A DNA stretch of 64,000 bases from Streptococcus sp. oral taxon 056 str. F0418 (GTDB lineage Bacteria; Bacillota; Bacilli; Lactobacillales; Streptococcaceae): the NCBI RefSeq assembly GCF_000220065.1, contig NZ_AFQU01000001.1:372001-436000 (forward strand). The letters run 5' to 3'. The notes beneath the pieces were generated by a model. That model saw only the letters and a program-made list of their open reading frames with translations, was not told the origin of the DNA and did no database searches. Position 1 is the stretch's first letter, and each line of letters begins with the position of its first letter. This document shows, piece after piece, positions 63,901-64,000 of the stretch. A program made the translations under genes and the position numbers.

Positions 63901-64000
63901 TTATTTTCTATACATTTTGACCTGTAGATAGAGATCATTATAAATCCCTAACCACTTTGGTCCAATTTGTTTATAAACTTCTAAGTGTTTCATCGTTTCT
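63901..64000 (-). CDS. C-terminal end of an unknown gene
   Basis: Thirty-two codons and a TAA stop (63901-63903) read in from the right edge: 'MKHLEVYKQIGPKWLG' then 'IYNDLYLQVKMYRK'. The frame is open to the edge and convergent with mnmE. I do not recognise it and it is too short to classify. Confidence 0.45.
   Translation of the reverse strand, partial: ETMKHLEVYKQIGPKWLGIYNDLYLQVKMYRK

Overview
The window is about 40% GC, low-GC Firmicute DNA. Gene content and order point to a viridans Streptococcus, probably mitis/sanguinis group. Supporting features are the parE-parC-ilvE block, trmD-rimM-khpA-rpsP, a histidine-triad (Pht) surface protein behind an AdcAII-type zinc lipoprotein, hemW-thioesterase-HAD genes, a PyrR-type attenuator, and short repeats that begin with GAGTCTGGGACAAAA. 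Most genes lie on the minus strand, as on one replichore. No CRISPR array, prophage or ICE is visible.

Layout. 1-6.1 kb: the 5' end of a TraX-like gene, a repeat, a TetR regulator with an operator and promoter that now drive nothing obvious, a heterodimeric ABC exporter pair and an MFS exporter. 6.2-9.6 kb: ypmB-aspartate aminotransferase-VOC protein-asnS. 9.7-10.8 kb: MarR plus an FMN reductase. 10.9-16.9 kb: a fructan/sucrose ABC operon (LacI regulator, binding lipoprotein, two permeases, GH32 hydrolase) with a rich control region. 16.9-20.3 kb: yaaA, a frameshifted DUF1836 gene, hemolysin III, pepT. 20.4-25.1 kb: Pht and a broken adcAII under tandem AdcR boxes, then a second repeat. 25.2-31.6 kb: HxlR/nitroreductase, trmD-rimM, an alpha/beta hydrolase, an Imm-like protein, khpA-rpsP, and membrane proteins. 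31.6-37.8 kb: hemW operon, NUDIX, pcrA. 38-41.4 kb: a cation efflux gene and a dead ISL3-type element split by an IS200-type element. 41.5-50.9 kb: rpsA, tRNA-Gln and tRNA-Tyr, DUF2969, ilvE, parC, an ANT(6)-like gene, parE, plsY. 51-57.5 kb: pyrC-mutX-ung, two envelope or unknown genes, and PyrR-controlled pyrF-pyrE. 57.5-64 kb: a LysR regulator, the rpiA-deoB-punA-deoD nucleoside salvage operon, and mnmE.

Three patterns stand out. First, four reading frames (DUF1836, two places in adcAII, and an unknown membrane-anchored protein) are each broken by exactly one missing A in an A run, which suggests either systematic homopolymer error or real decay. Second, three genes (MarR, plsY, LysR) have good -10 boxes placed so that transcription would begin at the start codon, with no ribosome site: candidate leaderless mRNAs. 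Third, the sugar operon promoter has an unusual symmetric array (cre-like site in the promoter spacer, two identical TGAAACGTTTCA palindromes and a central 12-bp-arm palindrome). I did not find a clearly new defence or biosynthetic system. The strongest leads are regulatory.
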